Below are positions 1 through 8,589 of a DNA stretch of 64,000 bases, piece after piece. The notes under the pieces were generated by a model. It ran no database searches. It saw nothing but the letters and a program-made list of their open reading frames with translations, and was not told the DNA's origin. The translations under genes were made by a program, and so were the position numbers. Location: NCBI RefSeq assembly GCF_003149145.1, contig NZ_QGDQ01000010.1, positions 82,839-146,838 of the forward strand, in the 5' to 3' direction. This DNA is from Quadrisphaera granulorum. GTDB lineage: Bacteria > Actinomycetota > Actinomycetes > Actinomycetales > Quadrisphaeraceae. The stretch's first letter is position 1. The number at the start of each line of letters is the position of its first letter.

Positions 1-956
1 CGAGGCTCCCAGCCGAGCACGGTGCGCGCCAGCGTGGTGTCGGGGCGGCGGACCTGCGGGTCGTCGACGGGACGCTCCACGAACTCCACCCGCGAGCGCG
101 AGCCGGTGGCGGCGACGACGTCCTCGGCGATCTGCTTCACGGTCATCTCGTGCGGGTTGCCCACGTTGACGGGGCCGGGGTGGCCGCTGCCGGCCAGCGC
201 GAGGATGCCGCGGACCAGGTCGTCGACGTAGCAGACCGACCGCGTCTGCAGCCCGTCCCCGGCCACCGTGATCGGCTCCCCCGCGAGCGCCTGGCGGATG
301 AACGTGGGGATGGCGCGGCCGTCGTGCGGGCGCATCCGCGGCCCGTAGGTGTTGAAGATCCGGACGATGGCGGTGTCGACGTCGTGGGTGGTGCGGTACG
401 CCGTCGTCATCGCTTCGCCGTACCGCTTGGCTTCGTCATACACCCCGCGCGGGCCGACCGGGTTGACGTGGCCCCAGTAGTCCTCCGGCTGCGGGTGCAC
501 CTGCGGGTCTCCGTAGACCTCGCTGGTGGACGCCAGCAGGAACCGCGCGCCCTTCTCCTTAGCCAGCCCGAGCGCGTGCAGTGTGCCGATCGCGCCGACC
601 TTGAGGGTCTCGATGGGCAGCTGCAGGTAGTCGATCGGCGAGGCCGGCGAGGCGAAGTGCAGGACGAGGTCGACGTCGCCCGGGACGTGCACGAAGTCGG
701 TGATGTCGCAGCGCACCACCCGGAACTGCGACGACGGATACCGCTCCGCCAGGTGCGCCACGTTGCCCGGCCCGCCGGTGAGGAAGGAGTCCAGGCACAC
801 CACCTGGGTGCCGCGGGCCAGCAGCTCCTCGCACAGGTGGCTGCCGAGGAACCCCGCGCCGCCGGTCACCACCGCACGACGGAAGCCGCGCTGGGGCAGC
901 ACGGTCGAGGGGGTGGCACTGAGCTGGCTGTTGAGCTGGCTGCTGGGCTGGGTCAC
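1..956 (-). CDS. UDP-glucuronate decarboxylase-like NAD-dependent epimerase (3' end cut off by window)
   Basis: The reading frame runs leftward off the window, so the C-terminus is missing. It is an extended short-chain dehydrogenase of the sugar-nucleotide type. A Rossmann motif [11 protein letters not shown] follows a Ser/Gln-rich tail of about 30 residues, then comes the catalytic YDEAK (YxxxK), and the distal segments [24 protein letters not shown] and [16 protein letters not shown] are typical of UDP-xylose synthase/UDP-glucuronate decarboxylase. Such enzymes oxidise and decarboxylate UDP-glucuronate to UDP-xylose in the cytosol for glycan synthesis. The GTG at 956 is the first start before the Rossmann fold. 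It is divergent from two glycosyltransferases, which fits a glycan locus. A different substrate within the same family (for example dTDP-glucose) cannot be excluded. Confidence 0.85.
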   Translation of the reverse strand, partial: MTQPSSQLNSQLSATPSTVLPQRGFRRAVVTGGAGFLGSHLCEELLARGTQVVCLDSFLTGGPGNVAHLAERYPSSQFRVVRCDITDFVHVPGDVDLVLHFASPASPIDYLQLPIETLKVGAIGTLHALGLAKEKGARFLLASTSEVYGDPQVHPQPEDYWGHVNPVGPRGVYDEAKRYGEAMTTAYRTTHDVDTAIVRIFNTYGPRMRPHDGRAIPTFIRQALAGEPITVAGDGLQTRSVCYVDDLVRGILALAGSGHPGPVNVGNPHEMTVKQIAEDVVAATGSRSRVEFVERPVDDPQVRRPDTTLARTVLGWEP

Positions 957-1083
957 GGTGTGGCTCCCCGATCACGGCACCCCGCAGCCGCTGTGCTCGA
1001 CCGGGACGGCGCCACCGCACGCCAGTTGACCCCACTCCCGCTGAGCGCGCGAACCGAGCCCGGCGAGGGCAGGATCGGCGGGG

Positions 1084-2079
1084 ATGTCCAGCACCGCCCC
1101 CTCCCGGGCAGAGACGCACCCCTCCCCCACCGATCAGGACGACGACGACGCGCGCCTCGACCCGCGCACCGGCGTCGTGGTCATCACGTGGCAGCGCCGC
1201 GAGGAGGCGCTGGCCGCGGTCGCGCGGCTGCTGGCGCTGCCGGAGCGGCCCCGCGTCGTCGTCGTCGACAACGGCTCCACGGACGGCACGGCCGGCGCGC
1301 TGCGCCGGGCCCACCCCGCCGCTGTGACCTCCGGGCGGCTGGAGGTGGTGGCGCTGGCTCACAATGCGGGCGCGGTGGGGCGCAACGTCGGGGTGGCGCG
1401 CCTGGCGGAGCTGGGCCTGCGGTACGCGGCGTTCTGCGACGACGACACCTGGTGGGAGCCCGGCAGCCTCGCCCGCGCCGCGGACGTGCTGGACGCGCAT
1501 CCCGACGTCGCCGTGCTGACGGCGCGGATCGTCGTGGAGCCGCGCGGCGTGGAAGACCCGATCGTCGCGGAGCTGCGTGACTCGCCCGTGGTCGGTGCGC
1601 GGCTGGGGCTGCCGGGCCCGGCGCTGGGGAGCTTCCTCGCGGGGGCGTCGGTGGTGAGAGTCTCCGCGTTCCAGCAGGTCGGGGGCTTCTCCGCGCGGCT
1701 GTGGCTCGGCGGGGAGGAGGAGCTGTGCGCGGCCGACCTCGCCGCCGCCGGCTGGGAGCTGTGCTACCTGCCCGACCTGGTGGTGCACCACCACGCCTCG
1801 ACGCTGCGGGACTCCTCCCTGCGCCGCCGCCACGGCATCCGCAACACCGTCTGGTTCACCCTGCTGCGCCGCCCCTGGCCTGCGGCGCTGCGGCGGCTGT
1901 GGGTGCTGGCGCGGCAGGTCCCCAAGGACCGGACGACGGCGCTGGCCGTGGGTGACGCGCTGCGCGGCCTGCCGTGGGTGCTGCGCGAGCGCCGGCCGCT
2001 GCCGCCGCACGCCGAGGCGCGCTTCCTGGCCCTGGAAGACGCCCAGACCCGCTCGACGGCGCGGAGGTACGTCGGATGA
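1084..2079 (+). CDS. Glycosyltransferase family 2
   Basis: A 331-residue cytosolic GT-A glycosyltransferase without clear membrane helices. The N-terminal fold shows VVVVDNGSTDGT, the standard nucleotide-sugar binding segment, and the metal-binding DxD region appears as FCDDDTWWEPGSL around residue 120. A GGEEELCAADLAAAGW segment near residue 205 resembles the ED/acceptor-site region of this family. The ATG at 1084 follows a G-rich segment. The stop overlaps the ATG of a second, clearly related glycosyltransferase by ATGA, so the two are one transcription unit. The two proteins share VDNGS-DGT, DDDxWWxPGSL, LVVHHHxS-type ends and similar lengths, which suggests a tandem duplication. Donor and acceptor sugars cannot be read from the sequence. 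Confidence 0.85.
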   Translation: MSSTAPSRAETHPSPTDQDDDDARLDPRTGVVVITWQRREEALAAVARLLALPERPRVVVVDNGSTDGTAGALRRAHPAAVTSGRLEVVALAHNAGAVGRNVGVARLAELGLRYAAFCDDDTWWEPGSLARAADVLDAHPDVAVLTARIVVEPRGVEDPIVAELRDSPVVGARLGLPGPALGSFLAGASVVRVSAFQQVGGFSARLWLGGEEELCAADLAAAGWELCYLPDLVVHHHASTLRDSSLRRRHGIRNTVWFTLLRRPWPAALRRLWVLARQVPKDRTTALAVGDALRGLPWVLRERRPLPPHAEARFLALEDAQTRSTARRYVG

Positions 2080-2960
2080 GTGCCCCGACTCAGACGACGC
2101 CGACTGCCTGGCAGGAGGCCGTGACCGTCGTCGTCGCGAGCATGGACCGCCGGGAAGAGCTGCTGGCATCCCTGCCGCGCCACCTCGAGCAGGGCGTGCG
2201 CGTGCTGCTGGTGGACAACGGCAGCCGCGACGGCACGGTGGCGGCCGTGCGGGAGGCGCTGCCGGAGGTCGAGGTGGTGCCGCTGCCGGCCAACCGCGGG
2301 GCGGCGGCGCGCACCCTCGGGGTGGAGCGCGCGTCCACGCGGTATGTGGCCTTCGCCGACGACGACTCCTGGTGGGCACCCGGCTCGCTGCAGCGCGCCG
2401 TGGAGCTGCTCGACGCGCACCCGCGGGCGGCGCTGCTCACCGCGCGGATCCTCGTGGGTGAGGCAGAACGACCCGACCCCTTCAACGACGTCCTGGCCGC
2501 CGCGCCGCTGGGCGTCGAGCCGGACCTGCCCGGGCCGTCGACGTTGGGCTTCATCGCGTGCGCCGCGGTGGTGCGGCGGTCGGCGTTCCTCGCGGTGGGT
2601 GGGTTCGACGACGTCGTCGTGTTCCCCGGTGAGGAAGAGCGGGTCGCGTTGGACCTCGCGCGGGACGGGTGGGGCAGCGCCTACGTGCCGGAGTTGACGG
2701 TGCACCACCACCCGAAGGTCTCGGCCTCGCGCGACACCTACGAGCGCCGCCGCACCCGCATCACGCGCTCGGCGCTGCTCACGGCCCTCATGCGGCGGCC
2801 GTGGCCGGTGGTGGCTGCGCGCGTCTCGCGGGCGTGGCGGGCGGGCGGGCCGGAGCGGGCGGCACTGCTGCCGGCGCTACGCGACGCCCCGCGCGCCCTG
2901 CGGGCGCGTCGTGTGGTGCCGCCGCCGCTGGAGGCCCTGGCCCGCTCCCTGGGCCAGTAA
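2076..2960 (+). CDS. Glycosyltransferase family 2 (paralogue of the preceding gene)
   Basis: A 294-residue GT-A family 2 glycosyltransferase. VLLVDNGSRDGTVAAV marks the nucleotide-binding strand, FADDDSWWAPGSL the DxD region, and FPGEEERVALDLARDGW the putative acceptor/base region. The chosen ATG at 2076 overlaps the upstream stop as ATGA; a longer in-frame extension to 1974 exists but would overlap the upstream coding sequence by about 100 bases and looks non-native. It is paralogous to the preceding gene and probably acts in the same glycan pathway with the divergent sugar-nucleotide decarboxylase. The 46-residue peptide gene begins 59 bases downstream. Whether the pair modifies a glycan, lipid or peptide is unknown. 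Confidence 0.85.
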   Translation: MSAPTQTTPTAWQEAVTVVVASMDRREELLASLPRHLEQGVRVLLVDNGSRDGTVAAVREALPEVEVVPLPANRGAAARTLGVERASTRYVAFADDDSWWAPGSLQRAVELLDAHPRAALLTARILVGEAERPDPFNDVLAAAPLGVEPDLPGPSTLGFIACAAVVRRSAFLAVGGFDDVVVFPGEEERVALDLARDGWGSAYVPELTVHHHPKVSASRDTYERRRTRITRSALLTALMRRPWPVVAARVSRAWRAGGPERAALLPALRDAPRALRARRVVPPPLEALARSLGQ

Positions 2961-3019
2961 TCCCACCTCCCCTCCGTGATCATGGACCTCCAAAGCACTT
3001 TCCGACCGAGGATGGACCG

Positions 3020-3160
3020 ATGAGCACGAGCGACGAGGTGCGGCTGGTCAGCGAGGGCGTCGTCGACGGCGTGGAGCTGTTCACCTGGTACGACGGCGAA
3101 GGCCGCGTCATCGCCGAGCACGCCCCGCTCGACCCGACGCTGAAGAACTGCGGCTGCTGA
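3020..3160 (+). CDS. Small hypothetical peptide with C-terminal Cys-Gly-Cys
   Basis: A 46-residue acidic peptide beginning MSTSDEVRLVSEGVVDGVEL and ending DPTLKNCGC. A purine-rich GAGGATGG segment lies upstream of the ATG, and the codon bias (GC-rich third positions) is as strong as in real genes nearby. I do not recognise the family. The body (FTWYDGEGRVIAEHAP) reads like a short beta-hairpin domain, and the only two cysteines are in the final three residues. It follows the two glycosyltransferases in the same direction and is followed immediately by a dispersed inverted repeat. It could be a metal-binding mini protein, a substrate of a modifying enzyme, or a regulatory peptide; none of these is supported beyond composition and position. 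Confidence 0.6.
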   Translation: MSTSDEVRLVSEGVVDGVELFTWYDGEGRVIAEHAPLDPTLKNCGC

Positions 3161-3164
3161 CCCC

Positions 3165-3198
3165 CCCCTCCGCGACGATCAAGGAAGGTCTGCACGCC
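3165..3198 (+). repeat. Dispersed 34-bp intergenic repeat, left arm (family A, copy 1)
   Basis: A cytosine run followed by the core GCGACGATCAAGGAAG and a conserved CTGCACGCC end. The same arm, in inverted orientation and differing at one position, lies at 3778-3811. Other copies are at 14330, 31841 and 39435. Here the two arms are separated by 579 bp that hold a broken phosphoesterase gene, whereas elsewhere they lie a few bases apart. Confidence 0.85.
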
Positions 3199-3732
3199 GC
3201 CGTCGCCTGGCTCTCGGTGTGGGGAGCGGCCCAGCTCACGCCCGCTCACCAGGCACTCATCGAGGCGATGCCGGACAGTGTGACCCTTGAGGTCGACGGC
3301 TTTGGCGAGGTCTTCTTCTCCCACGCCACGCCCCGCAGCGACGAGGAAGTGGTCCTCGTCGACAGCCGGGCGGAGCGTTGGGCAGAGGTCTACGGCGGTC
3401 TGCCCGACACCGTCCAGACCGTCGTCTGCGGTCACACGCACATGCCTTTCGTTCGGCTCGTCAACGGTCGGCTGGTGGTAAACCCCGGCAGCGTGGGCCT
3501 GCCCTACGGCCGCCCCGGCGCTCACTGGGCCACGCTCGACCGTGGCGCCGTAGCACTGCACCGGACCCTCATCGACGCGACGGAGCTCGTCGAGCGCACG
3601 GCCGCGTCGAGCACCTTCCCCGGCGCGCGGGCTTGGCTCGACGATGCAGTCCGGGCACCCGCGAGCGATGTCGAAGCCCTCGCTGCGTTCGGCCGACGTG
3701 ACGGACGTCCTCCGTCTGCGTCGGGGACGTGA
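3199..3732 (+). pseudogene. 5'-truncated metallophosphoesterase (YfcE/Ap4A-type)
   Basis: The frame encodes the C-terminal two thirds of a calcineurin-like phosphoesterase. It carries the HATPRSDEEVVL segment, the GHTHMPF metal-binding motif, and NPGSVGLPYGRPGAHWATL, typical of this family. The N-terminal metal-binding motifs (a D-x-H and a GNHD box), which normally occupy the first 70-80 residues, are absent. The frame stays open upstream only into the repeat arm that ends at 3198. A GTG at 3217 could start a 171-residue product, but it would lack half of the dimetal site. The breakpoint therefore coincides with the repeat, suggesting rearrangement or insertion at the element. It is most likely a non-functional remnant. 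Confidence 0.7.
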
Positions 3733-3777
3733 TGGCCGTCGTCGTCCTCCAGCCCGCGCAGCGGACTTCGTCCACCG

Positions 3778-3811
3778 GGCGTGCAGAACTTCCTTGATCG
3801 TCGCGGAGGGG
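3778..3811 (-). repeat. Dispersed 34-bp intergenic repeat, right arm (family A, copy 2)
   Basis: Reverse complement of the arm at 3165-3198 with a single mismatch over 34 bases. It sits between the broken phosphoesterase and the convergent dehydrogenase gene, five bases from the latter's stop, a position consistent with terminator use. Confidence 0.85.
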
Positions 3812-3815
3812 CGGG

Positions 3816-4505
3816 TCAGAAGGCGGTCGAGGGGACCTCGCGCTCGTCGTCGACGAGGGCCTGCACGAGACGCGCGGCGACGTCGTCCGGGTGCTTCCCG
3901 TGCGGGAGCTTCGGCGCGGTGCCGGTCAGCGGCCTGTCGGCGAGGCCCGTCTCGGTGTGCGGCGGGCGGGCGTCGACCACGCGTACGCCGGAGCGCCGCA
4001 GCTCCTTGGCGGCCGCGCCGACGTAGCTGGAAAGCGCCGCCTTCGCCGCGCCGTACGCGGCCATGCCTGCCACCGGCCCCTCAGCGAGCACCGCGGTCAC
4101 CACCAGCGCGGTTCCCTTGGTCTCGCGCAGCGCCGGTAGGGCCGCGCGCAGCAGGCGCACCGGGGCCAGGTAGTCGATGAGGAGGAGCTCGTCGAGGGCG
4201 TCGTCGTCCTCGGTTCCCACGGAGGCGAAGCCCGACGCGCCCGCCAGGTGGACGACGACATCGAGCGCGCCGAGGTGTTCCACCGCCGCGTCCACCACGG
4301 CCTGCGGCTGGTCGGGGAGGGTGAGATCGGCGGGGACGACGAGCGGCGGTTCATTCCCCAGAGAACCGGCCAGCTCCGCCAGGCGAGCCTCGTCACGGGC
4401 TGTGAGCGCCAGGCGCGCGCCCGCCGCCGCGAGGCGGGCGACGGTCGGCCGTCCGAGCCCTCCCGTCGCACCCGTCACCAGCACCCGAGCGTTCTGCAGG
4501 TCCAC
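3816..4505 (-). CDS. Short-chain dehydrogenase/reductase (SDR)
   Basis: A 229-residue classical SDR: VLVTGATGGLGRPTV is the TGxxxGxG dinucleotide motif at about residue 10, HLAGAS marks the NAG-like strand-4 position, and MAAYGAAKAAL carries the catalytic YxxxK. The length fits this family. The GTG at 4505 places the Rossmann motif at the N-terminus; an upstream in-frame ATG at 4616 would add 37 Arg-rich residues translated from hairpin repeats and is rejected. The protein should reduce or oxidise a small hydroxyl/carbonyl substrate with NAD(P)H, but the substrate is unknown. It lies downstream of glnE in the same direction, separated by tandem hairpins, so it is probably transcribed independently. 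Confidence 0.85.
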   Translation of the reverse strand: MDLQNARVLVTGATGGLGRPTVARLAAAGARLALTARDEARLAELAGSLGNEPPLVVPADLTLPDQPQAVVDAAVEHLGALDVVVHLAGASGFASVGTEDDDALDELLLIDYLAPVRLLRAALPALRETKGTALVVTAVLAEGPVAGMAAYGAAKAALSSYVGAAAKELRRSGVRVVDARPPHTETGLADRPLTGTAPKLPHGKHPDDVAARLVQALVDDEREVPSTAF

Positions 4506-4565
4506 GCGCCCGAGCCTGCCCCGGCGACCGGATGGCCGCACTCCGACGCCCACCCTCCCTCCCCG

Positions 4566-4637
4566 TATTCCGCACTTGCCGCGGAAAGTGCGCCAACGGC
4601 GGCGCGGGTTCCGCACTTGCCGCGGAAAGTGCGGAAA
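4566..4637. repeat. Two tandem hairpins (family C), probable terminator of glnE
   Basis: The 20-mer TTCCGCACTTGCCGCGGAAA and following GTGCG occur at 4568-4592 and again at 4609-4633, a 41-base period. Each unit folds as CCGCACTT/AAGTGCGG around a CCGCGG centre. It lies just beyond the glnE stop codon. Confidence 0.75.
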
Positions 4638-4658
4638 GGGTGGGGCAGGGGCAGGAAG

Positions 4659-7600
4659 TCAGCCGTAGAAGACGCGCTCCACCACCGTGCGGGCACGGCG
4701 GCCCCAGCGGCGCAGGTCGTCCTCGACGGCGGTGGCCGACCCCACCGGGTACCCCATGAGCCGCGCCGCGGCGTCGAGGTCGCGCGCCTCGCGCGGCAGC
4801 ACGTCGGTCGGCCGTCCGCTGTGCAGCACCAGCGCGTCGCGCAGTCGCGAGGCGAACTCCCACGCCCCCACGAGCACGTCGACGTCGCCGGCGTCCACCA
4901 GCCCGGCCTCCGCCGCGGCGCGCAGCGCACCGGTCGTCGAAGGCGTCCGCAGCGAGGGCAGCTCTCCGGAGTGCCGCAGCTGCAGCAGCTGCGCGGTCCA
5001 TTCGACGTCGGCCAGCCCGCCCGGTCCGAGCTTGAGGTGGCGGCGTGGGTCGATGCCGCGCGGCAGCCGCTCGCCCTCCACGCGCGCCTTGACGCGACGC
5101 ACCTCACGCAGCACCGCCTCGTCGGCACCGCCGTCGGGGTGGCGCAGCGGGTCGACCAGGGAGCAGAACGCGCGCCCCACGGCCAGGTCACCGGCGGTCG
5201 GCACGGCCCGCAGCAGCGCCTGCGCCTCCCACGGCTCCGACCAGCGTCGGTAGTACTCCCGGCAGGAGCCCAGCGAACGGGCCAGCGGCCCGTTGCGGCC
5301 CTCGGGCCGCAACCGCGCGTCGACCTCCAGCGCCGGCTCCGGGCCGGGCGCCGTGAGGATGCGCGTCAGCTCCGACGCCAGCGCCAGGGCCTGGTCCTGC
5401 GCGTCGGCGCCGCGCACGCCGGGCAGCGGGTCGTGGACGAAGACGACGTCGGCGTCCGACCCGTACCCCATCTCCGCCCCACCGAGGCGGCCCATGCCGA
5501 CGACGGCGAACCGCGTCAGCCGCTCCCCGCCTCCGGCTGCCATCACCGTCGGCGCCCGCCAGGCCACCTCCAGCGCCGCGTCGAGCACGGCACCCGTGGA
5601 GGTGCTCAGCGCCTCCCGCACGGTGGGCGCGTCGACAAGCCCCAGCACGTCGGCCAGCGCGGTCCGCAGCATCTCCCGGCCGCGCAGGCGGCGCACGAGG
5701 GCGGCGGCGTCGGCGAGGTCGTCCTGGCGGGCGGTGGCACGTGTGACCTCCGCGCGCAGCGCGGACCGCGAGCGCGGGGCGAGCTCGGTGTCGTCCCCGA
5801 GCCAGCGCACGGCTTCGCCGTCGCGTTCCAGCCCGTCGGCCACGAGCCGTGACGACGACGTCGCCACGGCCACCCGCTGCGCCGCCGCGCCTTCGTCGCG
5901 CAGCATCTTGAGGTACCAGTGCGAGCCGCCGAGCTTCTCGCTGATCCGCCGGAAGCTCAGCAGCCCCTCGTCGGGTCCGGCGCCTTCGGCGAACCACCCC
6001 AGCATCACGGGCAGGAGCTGCCGCTGGATCGCCGCGCGGCGGCTCACGCCCGAGCTCAGCGCGGCGATGTGGCGCAGCGCGCCCGCCGGGTCGCGGTAAC
6101 CGAGCGCACCCAGCCGCGCCTGTGCCGCCGCGGGCGAGAGGCGCACCTCGTCGGGCTTGAGCGCGGCGACGGCGGCGAGCAGCGGCCGGTAGAACAGCGC
6201 CTCGTGCAGCCGTCGCACGCGGCGGCGCACCACCGCGAGCTCCCGCTGCAGCCCCTCCACCCCGCCGGGGATGCCCGCGGCGCGGCCGAGGCGGCGCAGG
6301 TCGGCCTCGGCGGTGGGCAGCAGGTGCGTGCGCTGCACGGCCTTGAGCTGCAGCCGGTGCTCGAGGACCCGCAGGAAGCGGTAGTCGTGGTCGAGCTCGG
6401 CAGCGTCGTGGCGCCCGACGTACCCGTACGCGGCCAGTCGCTGCAGCGCGTCGAGCGTGTTGGAGGTTCGCAGCGCCGGGTCGGTGCGTCCGTGCACGAG
6501 CTGCAGCAGCTGCACGCTGAACTCGACGTCGCGCAGACCACCGCGGCCGAGCTTGAGCTGGCGGTCGCGCTCGCGCGCGGGCACGTGCTCCTCCACCCGC
6601 CGGCGCATCGCCTGGGCACCCGGCACGAGGTCGGGGCGGTCGGCGGCGCGCCACACGAGGTCGGCCGTGGCCGCGGCGTACGCGATCCCCAGGCCGTGGT
6701 CTCCGGCGGCCGGGCGGGCCTTGAGCAGCGCCTGGAACTCCCACGTCTTCGCCCACCGGCGGTAGTACTGCAGGTGGCTCTCCAGGGTGCGCACGAGCGG
6801 ACCGTCGCGCCCCTCCGGGCGCAGGTTCGGGTCCACCGGCCACAGCACGCCCTCGGCGGTGGTGGCCGAGCACGCCAGCGCCAGCTCGCTGGCGAGCTTG
6901 GTGCCGACGGCGATGGCGGTGGCCTCGTCGGCGCCCGGCACGTCGAGGTTGGGGGCCACCACGTACACGACGTCGACGTCGCTGACGTAGTTCAGCTCCC
7001 GCGCCCCGCACTTGCCCATGGCGATGACGGCGAACCGGCACCCCAGCGACCCGTCGACGACGGCGCGGGCCAGCGCGAGCGCCGTCTCCAGCGCCGCGTC
7101 GGCGAGGTCCGACAGGGACCGGGTGACCGCGTCGACGGCGAGCAGCGGCGCGCTGCTCGCGAGGTCGGCTGCGGCGATCGCGAGCAGCCGCTGCCGGTAG
7201 GCGACGCGCAGCGCGTCGCGGCCGACGTCACCGGACACGGTCGCGACGGGGACGGCGGCGGCCGGGTCGGCGCCCACGGCCCGCAGCAGCAGCGCGCGGA
7301 CGGCGGCCCGGTCGCCGGCGCGGTCGGCGTCGTCGTCGTCCCCGATGCCGTCGACGTCGTCGTCGACCGGGGGCACCAGCGGGTCGGTGCGCACCGCGCG
7401 CCAGTGTTCGGGGTGACGCACGAGGTGCTCTCCGAGCACCACCGAGCCACCGAGCACGGCGAGCAGCCGGGCGCGCACGGGCGAGGGCTCGGCGAGGACG
7501 GCGAGCAGCTCACGGTCCTGCGTGCGCTCCAGCAGCCGCACGAGGGCCAGCAGGGCACGGTCGGGGTCGGCCGTGGCACCGAGCGCCGTGATGATCTCGT

Positions 7601-7781
7601 CCAGGTCGCCGGCGCGCCGGGCCAGCGGTGCGAGGGCACGGTCGGACAGGAGCTTGACCGCGCTGCGCCCGCCGGTGAAACCGGTGCGCAGGAGCTGCGC
7701 CGCGGCGCTGTCGAGGCGGGCGCCCGGGTCTTGCGTGGCGGTGGCGCTGCGGGTGTTGCCCGAGCCGGTGGTCGGGCTCAT
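4659..7781 (-). CDS. glnE: Bifunctional glutamine synthetase adenylyltransferase/adenylyl-removing enzyme
   Basis: A 1040-residue GlnE, close to the usual actinobacterial length of about 1000. It shows the two-nucleotidyltransferase layout: an N-terminal adenylyl-removing domain with GKCGARELNYVSDVDVVYV and a C-terminal adenylyltransferase domain with GRLGGAEMGYGSDADVVFV, each a G-x-ELxxxSDxD active site. Each domain is followed by an Arg-rich LRPEGR(D/N)GPL segment. GlnE adds or removes AMP on the regulatory tyrosine of glutamine synthetase in response to nitrogen status. The ATG at 7781 overlaps the stop of the upstream amidotransferase (ATGA), so the two are translationally coupled. The order glnA2-amidotransferase-glnE resembles the actinobacterial glnA2-glnE neighbourhood with one gene inserted. 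Confidence 0.97.
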   Translation of the reverse strand: MSPTTGSGNTRSATATQDPGARLDSAAAQLLRTGFTGGRSAVKLLSDRALAPLARRAGDLDEIITALGATADPDRALLALVRLLERTQDRELLAVLAEPSPVRARLLAVLGGSVVLGEHLVRHPEHWRAVRTDPLVPPVDDDVDGIGDDDDADRAGDRAAVRALLLRAVGADPAAAVPVATVSGDVGRDALRVAYRQRLLAIAAADLASSAPLLAVDAVTRSLSDLADAALETALALARAVVDGSLGCRFAVIAMGKCGARELNYVSDVDVVYVVAPNLDVPGADEATAIAVGTKLASELALACSATTAEGVLWPVDPNLRPEGRDGPLVRTLESHLQYYRRWAKTWEFQALLKARPAAGDHGLGIAYAAATADLVWRAADRPDLVPGAQAMRRRVEEHVPARERDRQLKLGRGGLRDVEFSVQLLQLVHGRTDPALRTSNTLDALQRLAAYGYVGRHDAAELDHDYRFLRVLEHRLQLKAVQRTHLLPTAEADLRRLGRAAGIPGGVEGLQRELAVVRRRVRRLHEALFYRPLLAAVAALKPDEVRLSPAAAQARLGALGYRDPAGALRHIAALSSGVSRRAAIQRQLLPVMLGWFAEGAGPDEGLLSFRRISEKLGGSHWYLKMLRDEGAAAQRVAVATSSSRLVADGLERDGEAVRWLGDDTELAPRSRSALRAEVTRATARQDDLADAAALVRRLRGREMLRTALADVLGLVDAPTVREALSTSTGAVLDAALEVAWRAPTVMAAGGGERLTRFAVVGMGRLGGAEMGYGSDADVVFVHDPLPGVRGADAQDQALALASELTRILTAPGPEPALEVDARLRPEGRNGPLARSLGSCREYYRRWSEPWEAQALLRAVPTAGDLAVGRAFCSLVDPLRHPDGGADEAVLREVRRVKARVEGERLPRGIDPRRHLKLGPGGLADVEWTAQLLQLRHSGELPSLRTPSTTGALRAAAEAGLVDAGDVDVLVGAWEFASRLRDALVLHSGRPTDVLPREARDLDAAARLMGYPVGSATAVEDDLRRWGRRARTVVERVFYG

Positions 7782-8551
7782 CGCCGCCGCCCTCCCCCGA
7801 TAGTCGTCTGGCGGCGGGTCTGCTCCAGCAGCACCCGCGCGTGCACCGACGCCAGCTCCGCCAACGAGGGCTCGGCGTCCGCCACGGCCACCCTCTCGGC
7901 CTCCAGGGTGCTGCCGCGGGCGGCGAGCTGCTCGGTGTGCCCGTCCCGCAGCCACCGCAGCAGGTCGGCCGGGACCACCTCCGGGTGGTACTGCACGCCC
8001 CAGGCCCGCTCCCCCACGCGCAGGGCCTGCACCGGGTAGAGGTCGCTGGAGGCCAGCAGCTCGGCGTCGGCGGGCAGCGCGGTGATGGCGTCACCGTGCG
8101 ACTGCGCCGCCGTCCACTCCTGCCCGAGGGAGGCGACGACGGCGCCCACCAGCGCGTCGGAGCGGCCTGCGGCGCTGGCGCGCACCGGCAGCAGCCCCGC
8201 TTCGGGCCCGACCGCGCCACGCTCGACGCGCCCGCCGGTGGCCAGCGCGAGCAGCTGGGCCCCCAGGCACAGCCCCAGCGCCGGCACCCCGCCGGACGCC
8301 GCGCGCGCGAGCAGCGCACGGGTGGCCGGCAGCCACGGCGCGACGTCGTCGTCCCAGGCGGCCATCTCACCGCCGAGGACGACGAGCGCGTCGACGCCGT
8401 CCAGCGCGTCGCGCCCGCTGGGCAGCGGATCGCCCGCCCAGGGACGGCGGATGTCGAGCCTGGCCTCCGCCAGAAGTGGCTCCAGCCGCCCCAGCGGGCA
8501 CCCCACCTCGTGCTCGACGACGAGCACGACCGTCTCCCGTTCGATCTCCAC
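7778..8551 (-). CDS. Class I glutamine amidotransferase (GMP synthase-like)
   Basis: A 257-residue GATase1-fold protein. The nucleophile elbow is GLCLGAQLLA, the catalytic His/Glu pair is in WGVQYHPEV, and VLGGEMAAWDDD precedes them, so the Cys-His-Glu triad is intact. Stand-alone proteins of this type hydrolyse glutamine or gamma-glutamyl amides. I start it at the GTG at 8551 because GAGGAG lies six bases upstream. A longer start at the GTG at 8593 would overlap the glnA2 stop as GTGA but has no ribosome binding site. Sitting between glnA2 and glnE and overlapping glnE, it probably serves glutamine or gamma-glutamyl compound turnover under nitrogen control. Its true substrate is not evident. 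Confidence 0.8.
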   Translation of the reverse strand: MEIERETVVLVVEHEVGCPLGRLEPLLAEARLDIRRPWAGDPLPSGRDALDGVDALVVLGGEMAAWDDDVAPWLPATRALLARAASGGVPALGLCLGAQLLALATGGRVERGAVGPEAGLLPVRASAAGRSDALVGAVVASLGQEWTAAQSHGDAITALPADAELLASSDLYPVQALRVGERAWGVQYHPEVVPADLLRWLRDGHTEQLAARGSTLEAERVAVADAEPSLAELASVHARVLLEQTRRQTTIGGGRRR

Positions 8552-8589
8552 CGCGGTCTCCTCACGAGCGCCGACCCCCACGGCGTTGC

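Noticed and set aside
150..1580. Long forward frame opposite the epimerase and first glycosyltransferase
   Set aside because: Its Arg/Ala/Gly-rich translation is typical of antisense frames in GC-rich DNA; the opposite strand has clear family motifs.
5919..8039. 706-residue forward frame opposite glnE
   Set aside because: Low-complexity Arg/Gln/Val/Gly translation with no motif; glnE is complete on the other strand.
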